NCBI GenBank assembly: GCA_963668605.1
Contig: OY764903.1
Location: forward strand, 3,038,001-3,102,000
Source of the DNA: G963668605 sp963668605
GTDB taxonomy: Bacteria > Acidobacteriota > Terriglobia > Bryobacterales > Bryobacteraceae
Reading direction: 5' to 3'
DNA length: 64,000 nt
Position numbers and translations under genes: made by a program. How positions within the stretch are numbered: position 1 is the stretch's first letter; the number at the start of each line of letters is the position of its first letter. Below, piece after piece: positions 8,827 to 17,465 of the stretch. The notes below the pieces were generated by a model. That model had not been told where the DNA came from. It saw nothing but the letters and a program-made list of their open reading frames with translations, and did no database searches.

Positions 8827-10206
8827 ATGTCCAAACTGCCGTTCGCACTTCTCGCGCTCTGCGCCGCTTCCCTTCCCGCGCAGGAAGCGAATTGGATCTC
8901 GCTGTTCGACGGAAAATCGCTGAAAGGTTGGCGTGTCGCCGCGCGGCCCGAAGATCGCGTCAAGAACTTCTGGAGCGTTCAGGATGGTGTGATCACCTGC
9001 GACTCGCGCGGGCGCAGAGATCACGACTACGTCTGGCTTTTGAGCGACAAGGAGTACACCGATTTCGAACTCAAGCTGAAGGTGCGCAGTTTCAAGGAAT
9101 CGGCCGGCAATTCAGGCATCCAACTGCGCAGCCGTTATGACCTGGACGCGTTCTATCTGGACGGGCCGCAAGTCGACATCCACCCGCCCGGGCCATACCG
9201 CAGCGGATTGATCTATGACGAGACGCGCGGTGTGCGGCACTGGATCTATCCCGTGTTGCCAGGATCGAAACTCGAACCGGCGCAGGGGGCGAAGGAGTGG
9301 AAATGGAAACACTCCGGCGACGGCGACGGTTGGAACGACGTGCTGATCGTGTGCCGCGGAACGAAGATCACGACGACCGTGAATGGAATCCGCATTGCCG
9401 ATTACGACGGCGAAGGCGTCCTGAACGACGATGTCCACAAGCGGCGCAACGCCGGGATGCACGGACAGATCGGACTGCAACTGCATGTTAAGGACGATCT
9501 GTACATACAGTTCAAAGACATCTATGTGAAGCCCGACCCCGATCCGCAGCCGCGCGTCGTGCAGCCCGGCTCCGCGGGCAAGGCGCCTTCCGACGCCGTC
9601 GTGCTCTTCGACGGGCGCGATCTTTCCGAATGGACTACGAACGACGACGGCAAGCTGACGGGCTGGACGCTGAAGGACAGCGTGATCCTGACGACGGCGC
9701 ATCGCGCGGATGCGAGCAAGCGCAAGCCCTGGAGCCTGATTTCGAAGCGCAAGTTCGGCAGCGCGCAGATTCATCTGGAGTACAACATCCCGGCGATGCC
9801 GGATGCGAAGGGCCAGGCGCGCGGTAACAGCGGCGTCTATCTGCAAGGCCGTTATGAGATCCAGATCCTCGATTCCGTCGGCAACCCGACCTATCCGCAA
9901 GGCAGCAACGCCGCTTTGTACGGCTACTTCCCTCCTCTGGTGAACGCCTCGCAGCCGCCCGAACAGTGGCAGACTTACGACATCGTCTTTCATGCGCCGA
10001 AGTGCTCGGCCGATGGCAAACTGGGCGAGCCGGGACGGCTGACGCTGCTGCATAACGGCGTGCTCGTTCAGGACGATGTGCCCGTTGTGCCGCGGCGGGG
10101 CTGCGACGCCGCGCCGGGTCCGCTGCTGTTGCAGGATCATTATCACCCCGCCGTCGCCGAGACGCCGATGAAGTTCCGGAATATCTGGGTGCGTCCGCTT
10201 GAGTGA
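8827..10206 (+). CDS. Exported protein with two DUF1080 (3-keto-disaccharide hydrolase-type) domains
   Basis: A protein of 459 residues with a signal peptide (LPFALLALCAASLPAQ). Two DUF1080 beta-sandwich domains sit in tandem. The first, about residues 22-235, starts with WISLFDGKSLKGW and contains GNSGIQLRSRY. The second, about 255-459, starts with VVLFDGRDLSEW and contains RGNSGVYLQGRYEIQILDS. Each repeats the FDG...W and GNSGi/v..RY signatures of the family. DUF1080 relatives in Bacteroidetes hydrolyse 3-keto-glycosides, so this is probably a periplasmic 3-keto-glucoside hydrolase or a glycan-binding protein. The second domain keeps the strand that usually carries the EIQILD motif. The first has AFYLDGPQVDIHPPG there instead, so the two halves may differ in activity. 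Confidence 0.87.
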   Translation: MSKLPFALLALCAASLPAQEANWISLFDGKSLKGWRVAARPEDRVKNFWSVQDGVITCDSRGRRDHDYVWLLSDKEYTDFELKLKVRSFKESAGNSGIQLRSRYDLDAFYLDGPQVDIHPPGPYRSGLIYDETRGVRHWIYPVLPGSKLEPAQGAKEWKWKHSGDGDGWNDVLIVCRGTKITTTVNGIRIADYDGEGVLNDDVHKRRNAGMHGQIGLQLHVKDDLYIQFKDIYVKPDPDPQPRVVQPGSAGKAPSDAVVLFDGRDLSEWTTNDDGKLTGWTLKDSVILTTAHRADASKRKPWSLISKRKFGSAQIHLEYNIPAMPDAKGQARGNSGVYLQGRYEIQILDSVGNPTYPQGSNAALYGYFPPLVNASQPPEQWQTYDIVFHAPKCSADGKLGEPGRLTLLHNGVLVQDDVPVVPRRGCDAAPGPLLLQDHYHPAVAETPMKFRNIWVRPLE

Positions 10207-10250
10207 AGTAACTGCTATCCAAGACGGGAAGCAGCGGCTCGCGTTCAACA

Positions 10251-10347
10251 GTGCCGGGAGCGCGAGCGACCGGAGGCGGGAATACTTCAATTGTCCGAAG
10301 TCTCCCGAGGTGGAATCGTAGCCTCCGGCCACTATCGTTCCGGCACC
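10251..10347. repeat. REP/BIME-like inverted pair (family R1)
   Basis: One unit at 10251-10277 (GTGCCGGGAGCG...CGACCGGAGGC) is followed by an inverted, slightly diverged unit at 10321-10347 (GCCTCCGG...CCGGCAC). The same unit recurs as an inverted pair at 57429-57525 and as a single copy at 60752-60782. Together the two arms can fold into a long hairpin. It occupies the gap between the DUF1080 gene and the heparinase-like gene. Confidence 0.75.
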
Positions 10348-10370
10348 GTTAGAAGGCTTAGAGATAAGTT

Positions 10371-12326
10371 ATGTGGAAATCATCACGCCGTCAGTTTGCC
10401 GCGCAGAGCGCGATGCTAGCAGCAGCCACAACGCCGCAGGCCGCTTTGGCGCAAGCGGGCCGGACGATTCTCGCGGGCAGCTACTCACCGGAGAAACTCG
10501 CCGGTATCCTGACGCCGCGCCAGCAATGGAAGCCGTACCCCACGCTCTCCGACCGCGCCGCCTGGCAGGCGCTGCCGGAACCGATCCACAAGGCGCTGCT
10601 CACCGCGGGCGAGTCGTATCTGGGCAAGGAATGGCCGGCGCTGCCCGCCACTCTGTTCCTCGAATACAAACGCATCGGCAATCGCAGCCACTTCGAACAG
10701 TACTGGAATCTGCGCCGCACCATGCTGCGCAGCCTGGTGATGGCCGAGTGTGTGGAAGGCAAGGGCCGCTTCCTTGACAGCGTTGCGAACGGCATCTGGA
10801 CCACGTGTGAAGAGACCTTTTGGGGCTATCCCGCGCACCTGGGCGCGCAAAAGGCGGGTTCGGGACTGCCGGATGCGGCCGAACCGATCGTCGATCTGTT
10901 TGCCGCTGAGACCTCGGCGCTGCTTTCCTGGACGCACTATCTGCTGGATTCCGCGCTGGACAAAGTTTCTCCGCTGCTCGCCCCGCGCATCGAACTCGAA
11001 GTGAACCGGCGCGTCCTGACGCCCAACTTCGAGCGCGTCGATTTCGGATGGATGGGACTCGCGCCGGGAGGGCGCGCGAGCCTGAACAACTGGACGCCGT
11101 GGATCAACTCCAACTGGCTCACCTCGGCGCTGCTGTTGGAGAAGGACGGCAAACGCCGCACGGCAGCGGTGTACAAAAGCATGACCAGCCTGGACCGTTT
11201 TTTGAGCGGTTACTACCCCGACGGAGGCTGCGACGAAGGGCCGGGCTATTGGGATCGCGCGGGCGGGTCGCTCTTCGATTGCCTCGAACTGCTGCACATG
11301 GCCAGTGGGGGCAAACTCGACTTCTTCGGCGATCCGCTGGTTCGCGAGATCGGACGCTATGTCTATCGCGCGCACATCAACGAAAATTGGTTTACGAATT
11401 TCGCGGACGCCTCGGCGCAGGTCTCGATCAACGGTGACATGGTCTTCCGGTACGGACGCAGAATCGGCGACGCCCGTATGCAGGCTCTGGGCGCTTACGC
11501 CGCGGCAAGCAGCGACGATGCGAGCGCTTTGGGCGGCAGCCTGGGTCGCGAACTGCCGGCGCTGTTCAATCTCGCTGCGATCCATGCGGCTCCGAAAGCG
11601 CAGCCGCTGTTGCGCGACGTATGGATGCCGGGCATACAGGTGATGGCGGCTCGCATGACGGAAGGCTCCGCGAAGGGACTCTATCTGGCCGCGCAGGGCG
11701 GTCACAATGCCGAGAGCCATAACCACAACGACGTCGGCAATTTCATGGTGTATGCGGACGGCAAGCCGGCGATCATCGATATCGGCGTCGAGACCTACTC
11801 GGCGAAGACGTTCAGTTCGAAACGCTACGAGATCTGGACGATGCAGTCGGCGTATCATAACCTGCCAACGATCGGCGGCGTAATGCAAGCGGCCGGGCGC
11901 GAGTATGCGGCGAGCGATGTCACGTACCGCGCCGATGACAGCGCGGCGGAATTAAGCCTGAACATCGCGAAAGCGTATCCGCCGCAGGCCGGTCTCGAAA
12001 GCTGGAAGCGCACGCTGAAGTTCGATCGTGCAAACAGGCGAATCGAGGTACTCGACGAGTATGCAATGAAGCAAGCGTCCGGACCGCTCACGCTGACGCT
12101 GATGACGCCGTGCCGCGTGACGCAGAGCGGTCCGGACGAGTTGACGCTGGCGGGCGCGGTCAAAGTGCTCTATGAAAGCCGGGCGTTGACGCCGAAAATC
12201 GAAGAGGTCGAGGTCAGCGACGGGCGTTTGCAGCGTGTGTGGGGTGCCCGGCTGTACCGCATTCTTCTGACGGCGGAGAAGCCCGCTCCACACGGCACGT
12301 TCCGCGTGCGCATCGTACAGGTATAG
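10371..12326 (+). CDS. Tat-exported heparinase II/III-like polysaccharide lyase
   Basis: A protein of 651 residues. The N-terminus (SRRQFAAQSAMLAAATTPQAALAQ) is a Tat-type signal. Residues of about 60-360 form an alpha-helical (alpha/alpha toroid-like) region with W/H-rich motifs (NNWTPWINSNWL, YYPDGGCDEGPGYWDRAGGSLFD). The C-terminal half is the beta-sandwich heparinase II/III domain with GGHNAESHNHNDVGNFMVY and the QSAYHNLPTIGG block, which carries His residues typical of the family. It would cleave a uronic-acid polysaccharide by beta-elimination in the periplasm. It is followed after only 15 bases by a sulfatase gene, so the pair probably acts on a sulfated polymer. Substrate unknown. Confidence 0.85.
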   Translation: MWKSSRRQFAAQSAMLAAATTPQAALAQAGRTILAGSYSPEKLAGILTPRQQWKPYPTLSDRAAWQALPEPIHKALLTAGESYLGKEWPALPATLFLEYKRIGNRSHFEQYWNLRRTMLRSLVMAECVEGKGRFLDSVANGIWTTCEETFWGYPAHLGAQKAGSGLPDAAEPIVDLFAAETSALLSWTHYLLDSALDKVSPLLAPRIELEVNRRVLTPNFERVDFGWMGLAPGGRASLNNWTPWINSNWLTSALLLEKDGKRRTAAVYKSMTSLDRFLSGYYPDGGCDEGPGYWDRAGGSLFDCLELLHMASGGKLDFFGDPLVREIGRYVYRAHINENWFTNFADASAQVSINGDMVFRYGRRIGDARMQALGAYAAASSDDASALGGSLGRELPALFNLAAIHAAPKAQPLLRDVWMPGIQVMAARMTEGSAKGLYLAAQGGHNAESHNHNDVGNFMVYADGKPAIIDIGVETYSAKTFSSKRYEIWTMQSAYHNLPTIGGVMQAAGREYAASDVTYRADDSAAELSLNIAKAYPPQAGLESWKRTLKFDRANRRIEVLDEYAMKQASGPLTLTLMTPCRVTQSGPDELTLAGAVKVLYESRALTPKIEEVEVSDGRLQRVWGARLYRILLTAEKPAPHGTFRVRIVQV

Positions 12327-12341
12327 AACTCAGGAAAAACA

Positions 12342-13883
12342 ATGACGATTACTAACAAGCAAACTTACAACCGGCGGGATTTCATGAGTCTGGTGGGCGC
12401 CGTTGGCGCCCTTTCAGGAATCGTGGGCCAGTCGTCCGCGAAGGACTCCGCAAAGCCGAACATCATCTGGATCATGGCCGACGACCTCGGCTATGGCGAT
12501 CTGAGTTGCCTCAACGAAGGCTCGAAGATTCAAACGCCCAACATGGATCGCATGGCGCGGGAAGGCTTGATCTTCACCGATGCCCATTCGCCGTCGGCCG
12601 TGTGTACGCCGACTCGCTACGGCGTGATGACCGGCCGCTACTGCTTCCGCAGCCCGATGAAGAGCGGCGTGCTGGCGGGAGGGTCGCCTCCGCTGATTCC
12701 CGCGGACCGGCTAACGGTTCCGGCGCTATTGCGGTCGCGCGGTTACGCCACAGCGGGGGTGGGCAAGTGGCATCTTGGGCTTGGCTGGCAGACCTCGGAC
12801 GGCAAACCCGTCGCAGGTGACATGAGCAATGTCGATTTCCGCAAGCCGTTCGGGCACGGCCCGACGACGCTTGGTTTCGATTACTACTTCGGCATCTCCG
12901 CCTCGCTCGACATGCCGCCTTACACCTACCTCGAAAACGACCGCGCCGTCGAACTGCCCAGCAGTACGACCGAAAGCAAGGCGTTTCCGGTGAACTGGCG
13001 TCTGGGTCCGCTCGCGAAGGGATTCAAGCATCAGGAGGTGTTGGGCCGCCTGACAGAGAAGGCCACCGGTTGGATTGACAACTGGGGCAAAGCGAAATCG
13101 GGCAAGCCGTTCTTCCTGTACTTCCCGCTCTCGGCGCCGCACACGCCCGTCGTGCCAGCCGATAGCTTTAAGGGCAAGACAGGCGTGGGCGACTACGGCG
13201 CGTTCGTCAACGAAGTCGATTCGACCGTGGGAAAGGTGATTGAAGCCGTGCGGCGTGCGGGCGCCGACAAGAACACGCTGATTATTCTGACCAGCGACAA
13301 TGGTCCAGAGCGGCAGATGGTGGAACGCAAGACCGAGTTTCAGCATTACAGCGCCTACCACTTCCGCGGACACAAGCGCGACTTGTGGGACGGCGGCCAC
13401 CGCATTCCGTTCATAGCTCGCTGGCCCGCGCGCATCCAGGCCGGACGCAAGACGCAGGAACTGATCTGCCTGACGGATCTGATGGCTACCTGCGCTGAGA
13501 TCGCCGGCGCGAAGCTGCCCTACAACGCAGGTGAAGACAGCTACAGCATTCTTCCCGCGCTGACCGGAGCGAAACTGAAAGCGCCGATCCGCGAGGCCGT
13601 CGTGCACCACTCGGCTTCGGGCGCGTTCGCGATCCGGCAAGGCGACTGGAAGCTGATTCTGTTGCGCGGCGTCGGCGACGGCACGCCGCCGAAAAAAGAC
13701 GCGAGCCTGCCGCCGGGCCAACTCTACAACATGAATGCGGATTTCGGCGAGACCGGCAATCTTTACACGCAGCGGCCTGAGATCGTGAAGCGGCTGACTG
13801 CGCTGCTCGATAAGTACCTAGCCGAAGGACGCAGCACTCCAGGGCGGCGCGTCGAACCAGCGGCGGACGAGAAGAGTGATTAG
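12342..13883 (+). CDS. Tat-exported sulfatase (type I, formylglycine)
   Basis: A protein of 513 residues. The Tat signal includes NRRDFMSLVGAVGALSG. The mature enzyme starts PNIIWIMADDLGYGDLSC, with the Asp pair that binds calcium. The sulfatase signature SAVCTPTRYGVMTGRY places the formylglycine-precursor Cys at residue 88 in CxPxR context. GKWHLGLGW and LTSDNGPE follow. It removes sulfate esters from glycans in the periplasm. It needs a formylglycine-generating or radical-SAM maturase, which is not in this window. The gene is 15 bases from the heparinase-like gene and likely shares its transcript. A close paralogue is at 29093-30535. Confidence 0.92.
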   Translation: MTITNKQTYNRRDFMSLVGAVGALSGIVGQSSAKDSAKPNIIWIMADDLGYGDLSCLNEGSKIQTPNMDRMAREGLIFTDAHSPSAVCTPTRYGVMTGRYCFRSPMKSGVLAGGSPPLIPADRLTVPALLRSRGYATAGVGKWHLGLGWQTSDGKPVAGDMSNVDFRKPFGHGPTTLGFDYYFGISASLDMPPYTYLENDRAVELPSSTTESKAFPVNWRLGPLAKGFKHQEVLGRLTEKATGWIDNWGKAKSGKPFFLYFPLSAPHTPVVPADSFKGKTGVGDYGAFVNEVDSTVGKVIEAVRRAGADKNTLIILTSDNGPERQMVERKTEFQHYSAYHFRGHKRDLWDGGHRIPFIARWPARIQAGRKTQELICLTDLMATCAEIAGAKLPYNAGEDSYSILPALTGAKLKAPIREAVVHHSASGAFAIRQGDWKLILLRGVGDGTPPKKDASLPPGQLYNMNADFGETGNLYTQRPEIVKRLTALLDKYLAEGRSTPGRRVEPAADEKSD

Positions 13884-13896
13884 TGATTAAGGTCGC

Positions 13897-13924
13897 GGTG
13901 GAGACGGCCATCGCCGGCTCCACC
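13897..13924. terminator. Hairpin after the sulfatase gene
   Basis: GGTGGAG (13897-13903) pairs with CTCCACC (13918-13924) across a 14-base loop, beginning 14 bases after the sulfatase stop. No U-tract follows. It separates the lyase-sulfatase pair from the next gene. Confidence 0.45.
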
Positions 13925-13990
13925 GGTCTCGGTTAGCCAAGATCGAATTGGCGCGGTTCCATCCGGACAGCGCAACAGGAGACGATCCAC

Positions 13991-15973
13991 ATGCGGACGC
14001 GTCGCGTTATTCTCTCGATTCTTGCAGGCGGTATTCTGTGGGCCCAAGTGCAAGAGAAGGTAGGCGGCGACTACGCCCGTCCTTTCGAGAACCTGCTCAG
14101 GGAACGCTTCGAGCAAAATCGAAAACAGCGGGATCAAGAGATCGCAAAGCTGACAAGCGAGTCAGCCCTACGGGCCCGGCAGACCCGCATTCGCAACTCC
14201 TTCGTTGCAGCGATGGGCGGTCTTCCAGAGCAGAAGATGCCACTCCGCCCTCAAGTGACCGGCGTCCTCGAACGGGATGGCTACACGATCGAAAAAGTAG
14301 TCTTCGAATCTCTCCCTGGCTTCCGCGTAACCGCCAACTTGTATCTGCCTAAGAGCGGCAAGCCGCCTTATCCGGCGCTGCTGGGGACGGCGGGCCACTC
14401 GCTCGAGGGGAAAGCGACGCCGATCTATCAAAACGTATGGATCGCGCTCGCGAAGCGAGGTTATGTCGTACTGGCCTATGATCCGCCGGGACAGGGAGAG
14501 CGCATTGAATACCTCGATTCCGCAAGTGGTAAATCGTCGATTGGGGCAGGCACTCGCGAACACAGCATGACCGGAATGCAGTGCCTGCTCACCGGGCAGA
14601 ACATCGCACGCTATTTTGTGTGGGACGGCATACGCGCGTTCGACTACCTGCTGACGCGCAAAGAAGTGGACCCACGGCGGATCGTGGTTGGCGGCAACTC
14701 GGGCGGCGGCACGCAAGCCGCTTATCTCGGGGTCGCGGAGCCGCGTCTAGCGGGCGTCATCTCTTCCTGCTATCCCACCACTTGGCGCGAACTGTGGTCG
14801 CCGGCCGGGCCTCAGGATGCCGAGCAGGTGTTTGCCGGCTGGCTGCGGGATGGCTTCGACTTCAGCGACTTCATGCTGGCCGTCGCGCCACGCCCTTACC
14901 TGATCTCCTCCGCCGAGCGCGACTTCTTCCCCATAGCGGGGGCGCGCCAAACCTATCAGGAGAGCCGTCAATTTTACAAAGTGTTCGGGCGAGAGGATCG
15001 CATCCGTCAAGCCACTGCCAACGAGCAACACGGCTGGACCCTGCCTTTGCGCGAGGCCGCCTACAAGTGGCTCTCCCACTGGCTTGATGTTCCCGGCGCG
15101 GACGGCGCGGAGACTCCCGCGAAAACGGAGGATCCCAGCGCCCTGTCGGTAACGCCCAGCGGGCAGTTACAGAGCAGCCTCGGCAGCCGCACTATTCGCG
15201 AAATCAATCGCGACCGGGCTGCGCGGCTGCGCACGCAGCGTCGTCCTGCAACTGTGGACAGCGTGCGCCGCGCCTTGCAAATGCGCACACTGACCGGTGT
15301 GCCGCAGGTCGAAACAAAAGGGGAATTGACGGTCCAGGGAGTTCGCGTGGAAAAGTTGGAACTGGAGGTGGAGCCCGGCCTGCGCATCCCAGCGTTACTC
15401 TACCTGCCCAATGGTGCGGGCAAGAAGCCGGGTGTGCTCTTCGCCAGTTCCGCCGGCAAAGCGAGCGCAGAACTCGGCGAAAGTGCTCTGGCGCTTGCCG
15501 CCAAGGGCAACGTTGTACTCGCCGTTGATCCACGCAGCATGGGCGAGGCTGCTCCGCCGGCGAAGAAGGGCGGCTATTCGTCCTTGTACCAACTCTCCGC
15601 GCGCGGCTGGTTGCTGGGTGAAAGTCTGGCCGGTATGCAGGTCAATGACCTGTTGTCCGCTTTTCGCTACTTCCGCGGACGGCCTGAAGTCGCCTCGGAG
15701 CGCATCTCCCTGCGAGGTCAGGGCGCCGCCGGTCCCCTGGTTCTCTTCGCAGCCGCGCTGGATTCCCGTGTTGCAGCAGTCGTCACAGAGCGCTCCATCC
15801 GATCCTATGATCAATTGGTTAACGCCGACGTGTACCAAGGCATTGAGAATCTGATCGTCCCGGGACTGCTCGAACGGATCGACTTACCCGAAGTGGAAAG
15901 CTTGATCGGGCCCAAGAAGGTGAAGATTTTGGAACCGGTCGTATTTGCGCCAAGTGCAGCCAAGCGCCCGTAG
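13991..15973 (+). CDS. Exported two-domain alpha/beta hydrolase (acetyl-xylan-esterase-like), second domain lacking the nucleophile
   Basis: A protein of 660 residues with a short signal (RRVILSILAGGILWA). The first hydrolase domain (about 30-370) has the nucleophile motif GGNSGGG with Ser237, a candidate acid at Asp311 (SAERDFF) and His347 (EQHGW). It looks like an active esterase of the acetyl-xylan-esterase/Abhydrolase_7 type. The second domain (about 425-650) repeats the fold (RIPALLYLPNGAGKKPGVLF..., VVLAVDPRSMGEA, RISLRGQGAAGPLVLFAAAL). Its nucleophile position reads GQGAAG at 576-581, with no serine, so it is probably non-catalytic. The first gene after a hairpin, it may be transcribed alone. 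The start at 13991 follows ACAGGAGACGATCCAC. Confidence 0.82.
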   Translation: MRTRRVILSILAGGILWAQVQEKVGGDYARPFENLLRERFEQNRKQRDQEIAKLTSESALRARQTRIRNSFVAAMGGLPEQKMPLRPQVTGVLERDGYTIEKVVFESLPGFRVTANLYLPKSGKPPYPALLGTAGHSLEGKATPIYQNVWIALAKRGYVVLAYDPPGQGERIEYLDSASGKSSIGAGTREHSMTGMQCLLTGQNIARYFVWDGIRAFDYLLTRKEVDPRRIVVGGNSGGGTQAAYLGVAEPRLAGVISSCYPTTWRELWSPAGPQDAEQVFAGWLRDGFDFSDFMLAVAPRPYLISSAERDFFPIAGARQTYQESRQFYKVFGREDRIRQATANEQHGWTLPLREAAYKWLSHWLDVPGADGAETPAKTEDPSALSVTPSGQLQSSLGSRTIREINRDRAARLRTQRRPATVDSVRRALQMRTLTGVPQVETKGELTVQGVRVEKLELEVEPGLRIPALLYLPNGAGKKPGVLFASSAGKASAELGESALALAAKGNVVLAVDPRSMGEAAPPAKKGGYSSLYQLSARGWLLGESLAGMQVNDLLSAFRYFRGRPEVASERISLRGQGAAGPLVLFAAALDSRVAAVVTERSIRSYDQLVNADVYQGIENLIVPGLLERIDLPEVESLIGPKKVKILEPVVFAPSAAKRP

Positions 15974-16059
15974 CGGATGCCTTGTCAGGCCCTTGACTTT
16001 CGATTCTTCGCGATGGCGGCGCGCCGGACGCGTGCGCGACATAGAAGTGGAGGCTCACG

Positions 16060-16283
16060 CGGAAGGCGGAACCCCAGTTCCGCAACCGGCATCCCGGCCG
16101 GTTTCAGGTGTCACCGAGAACGTCGCGGCCTAGAATACGCTACTCCGACGTGATGTTATTCAAGCGACGCTTTCAACACGTTCGACGGTCGAATGCCGGC
16201 GAGGCGACCTGAGGTCACCCGCGGACGAGGGCGTCCGCCCCCGGTTTGGCAGATCTCTCACTTCTATGTCGCGCCCCGGCGCC
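16060..16283. repeat. Mosaic hairpin repeat, copy A (family R2)
   Basis: This 372-base intergenic region (15974-16345) contains no gene but holds a string of hairpins also found at 40700-40925. Module 1 (16060-16103): GCGGAAC-CCCA-GTTCCGC, then AACCGG-catcccgg-CCGGTT. Module 2 (16203-16238): GGCGACC-TGA-GGTCACC, then GCGGACG-AGGG-CGTCCGC. Module 3 starts GGCAGATCTCTCA at 16248. Compared with copy B, arms differ in compensating pairs. Module 3 ends about 60 bases before the carbonic anhydrase start. A triple GCTAA direct repeat lies at about 16311-16325. Confidence 0.75.
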
Positions 16284-16345
16284 GAAGCGACGGCCCGCGA
16301 GAAGAGTGAGCTAAGCTAAGCTAAATCTTGGAGAAGAAGACGAAT

Positions 16346-17023
16346 ATGCTGCGGCGGTCCTTTGTATGTGCGAGTTTGGGAATCCCGGCGTTATGGGCGG
16401 CGGCGGAAGAGGCTGCGAAAACCCACTCCGGCCATGGGACCGCGGCGCTTTCGCCGGACAAAGCGCTGGCGCAGTTGATGGAGGGCAACCGGCGCTACGC
16501 CGCCGTTCACCCGAAGCATCCGCACCAAAACACGGCACGGCGCAAGGAACTGATTACGGGACAGCATCCCTTCGCTTGTATTCTGGCGTGCGCCGATTCG
16601 CGCGTCAGCCCGGAGATCGTTTTCGACGAGGGACTTGGCGACTTGTTCGTCGTGCGCGTGGCCGGCAACATCGTGGATGACGCGGTCACGGGCAGCCTCG
16701 AGTATGCCGTGGAGCACCTGGGAACGCCCCTCATTCTGGTGATGGGCCACAACAGTTGCGGCGCGGTAACGGCGGCCACCGGCGACGGCGAGCCCAGCAC
16801 ACACATACAAAGTCTCGTGACTGCAATCGCTCCGGCAGTTGCTGAGGCCAAGAAGCGGCAAGGCGATCTGGTATCCAACGCGATCGAAGCGAACGTGCGC
16901 CTTGTTGTGCGCCAGTTGTCGGCCTCCGAACCGATTCTGTCGAAGGCGATCGCCGGGGGCAAACTCAAGATCGCCGGCGGCACATACCAGCTCTCAACCG
17001 GGCTCGTGAAGCTGCTGTCCTAA
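16346..17023 (+). CDS. Exported beta-class carbonic anhydrase
   Basis: A protein of 225 residues from the ATG at 16346, after GGAGAAGAAG; a TTG 18 bases earlier is also in frame. It hydrates CO2 to bicarbonate using zinc. Ligands seen: Cys82 and Asp84 (CADSR, with Arg86), His135 and Cys138 (HNSC). The fold signature VVRVAGNIVDDAVTGSLEYAVEHLG lies between. The N-terminus (MLRRSFVCASLGIPALWAAA) has a twin arginine and a hydrophobic stretch, so this enzyme is probably periplasmic, unlike most beta-class enzymes. About 60 residues separate the signal from the CADSR block. No transporter neighbour is seen. The repeat R2 lies upstream. Confidence 0.93.
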   Translation: MLRRSFVCASLGIPALWAAAEEAAKTHSGHGTAALSPDKALAQLMEGNRRYAAVHPKHPHQNTARRKELITGQHPFACILACADSRVSPEIVFDEGLGDLFVVRVAGNIVDDAVTGSLEYAVEHLGTPLILVMGHNSCGAVTAATGDGEPSTHIQSLVTAIAPAVAEAKKRQGDLVSNAIEANVRLVVRQLSASEPILSKAIAGGKLKIAGGTYQLSTGLVKLLS

Positions 17024-17090
17024 AGGATTCATCTCGGCAACTCCAGGCCTCGGGCTGGTTGGCACGCCTACCCGATTGGGGTGATCCAAG

Positions 17091-17117
17091 TAGCCTCAGT
17101 AGGCTATCGATATTTTT
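17091..17117 (+). terminator. Intrinsic terminator after the carbonic anhydrase gene
   Basis: TAGCCT-CAGT-AGGCTA (17091-17106) is a perfect six-base-pair stem with a tetraloop, followed by TCGATATTTTT. A second perfect hairpin, GCGGG-ATGC-CCCGC (17148-17161), lies just before the ribosome site of the small gene at 17180. Confidence 0.55.
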
Positions 17118-17179
17118 CTCGCGCGGCTACAACATGTAAGTAGTGACGCGGGATGCCCCGCACAATTCTGGAGACACGA

Positions 17180-17335
17180 ATGCGGAGACTTTTAGCAATA
17201 TTCACCTTGACTGTGTTCATGCTGCCATTTGCGATGCCTGCTACCGCAGCAGGTAACGCCGGTGCGGGAAAGCACAACAAGAAGCAGTCCAAGCCGAAAA
17301 AGAACAAAAGGGCCAAACAGAACCCGGCCAAGTAA
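17180..17335 (+). CDS. Small exported lysine-rich protein
   Basis: A protein of 51 residues from the ATG at 17180, preceded by TGGAGA at a good distance. Residues 1-24 are a clear signal peptide (MRRLLAIFTLTVFMLPFAMPATAA). The mature part is only about 27 residues and very basic (GKHNKKQSKPKKNKRAKQNPAK). No family recognised. It lies 130 bases upstream of the czc efflux operon and 156 bases after the carbonic anhydrase. A metal- or polyanion-binding role is conceivable but unsupported. Small basic exported proteins of this style are common in Acidobacteriota. Confidence 0.6.
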   Translation: MRRLLAIFTLTVFMLPFAMPATAAGNAGAGKHNKKQSKPKKNKRAKQNPAK

Positions 17336-17465
17336 GTCTGGTCTCTGTCAAGAGGACCGTGCTGAGAGTCTTCACTTGTGGACCGTACACACGGCCGAAG
17401 CCGTCCAGGCCAGCTTTGTTTTTTGGCTTCCATTCCGAGACTTCTTCGCCCAAACTATTCTCAAC

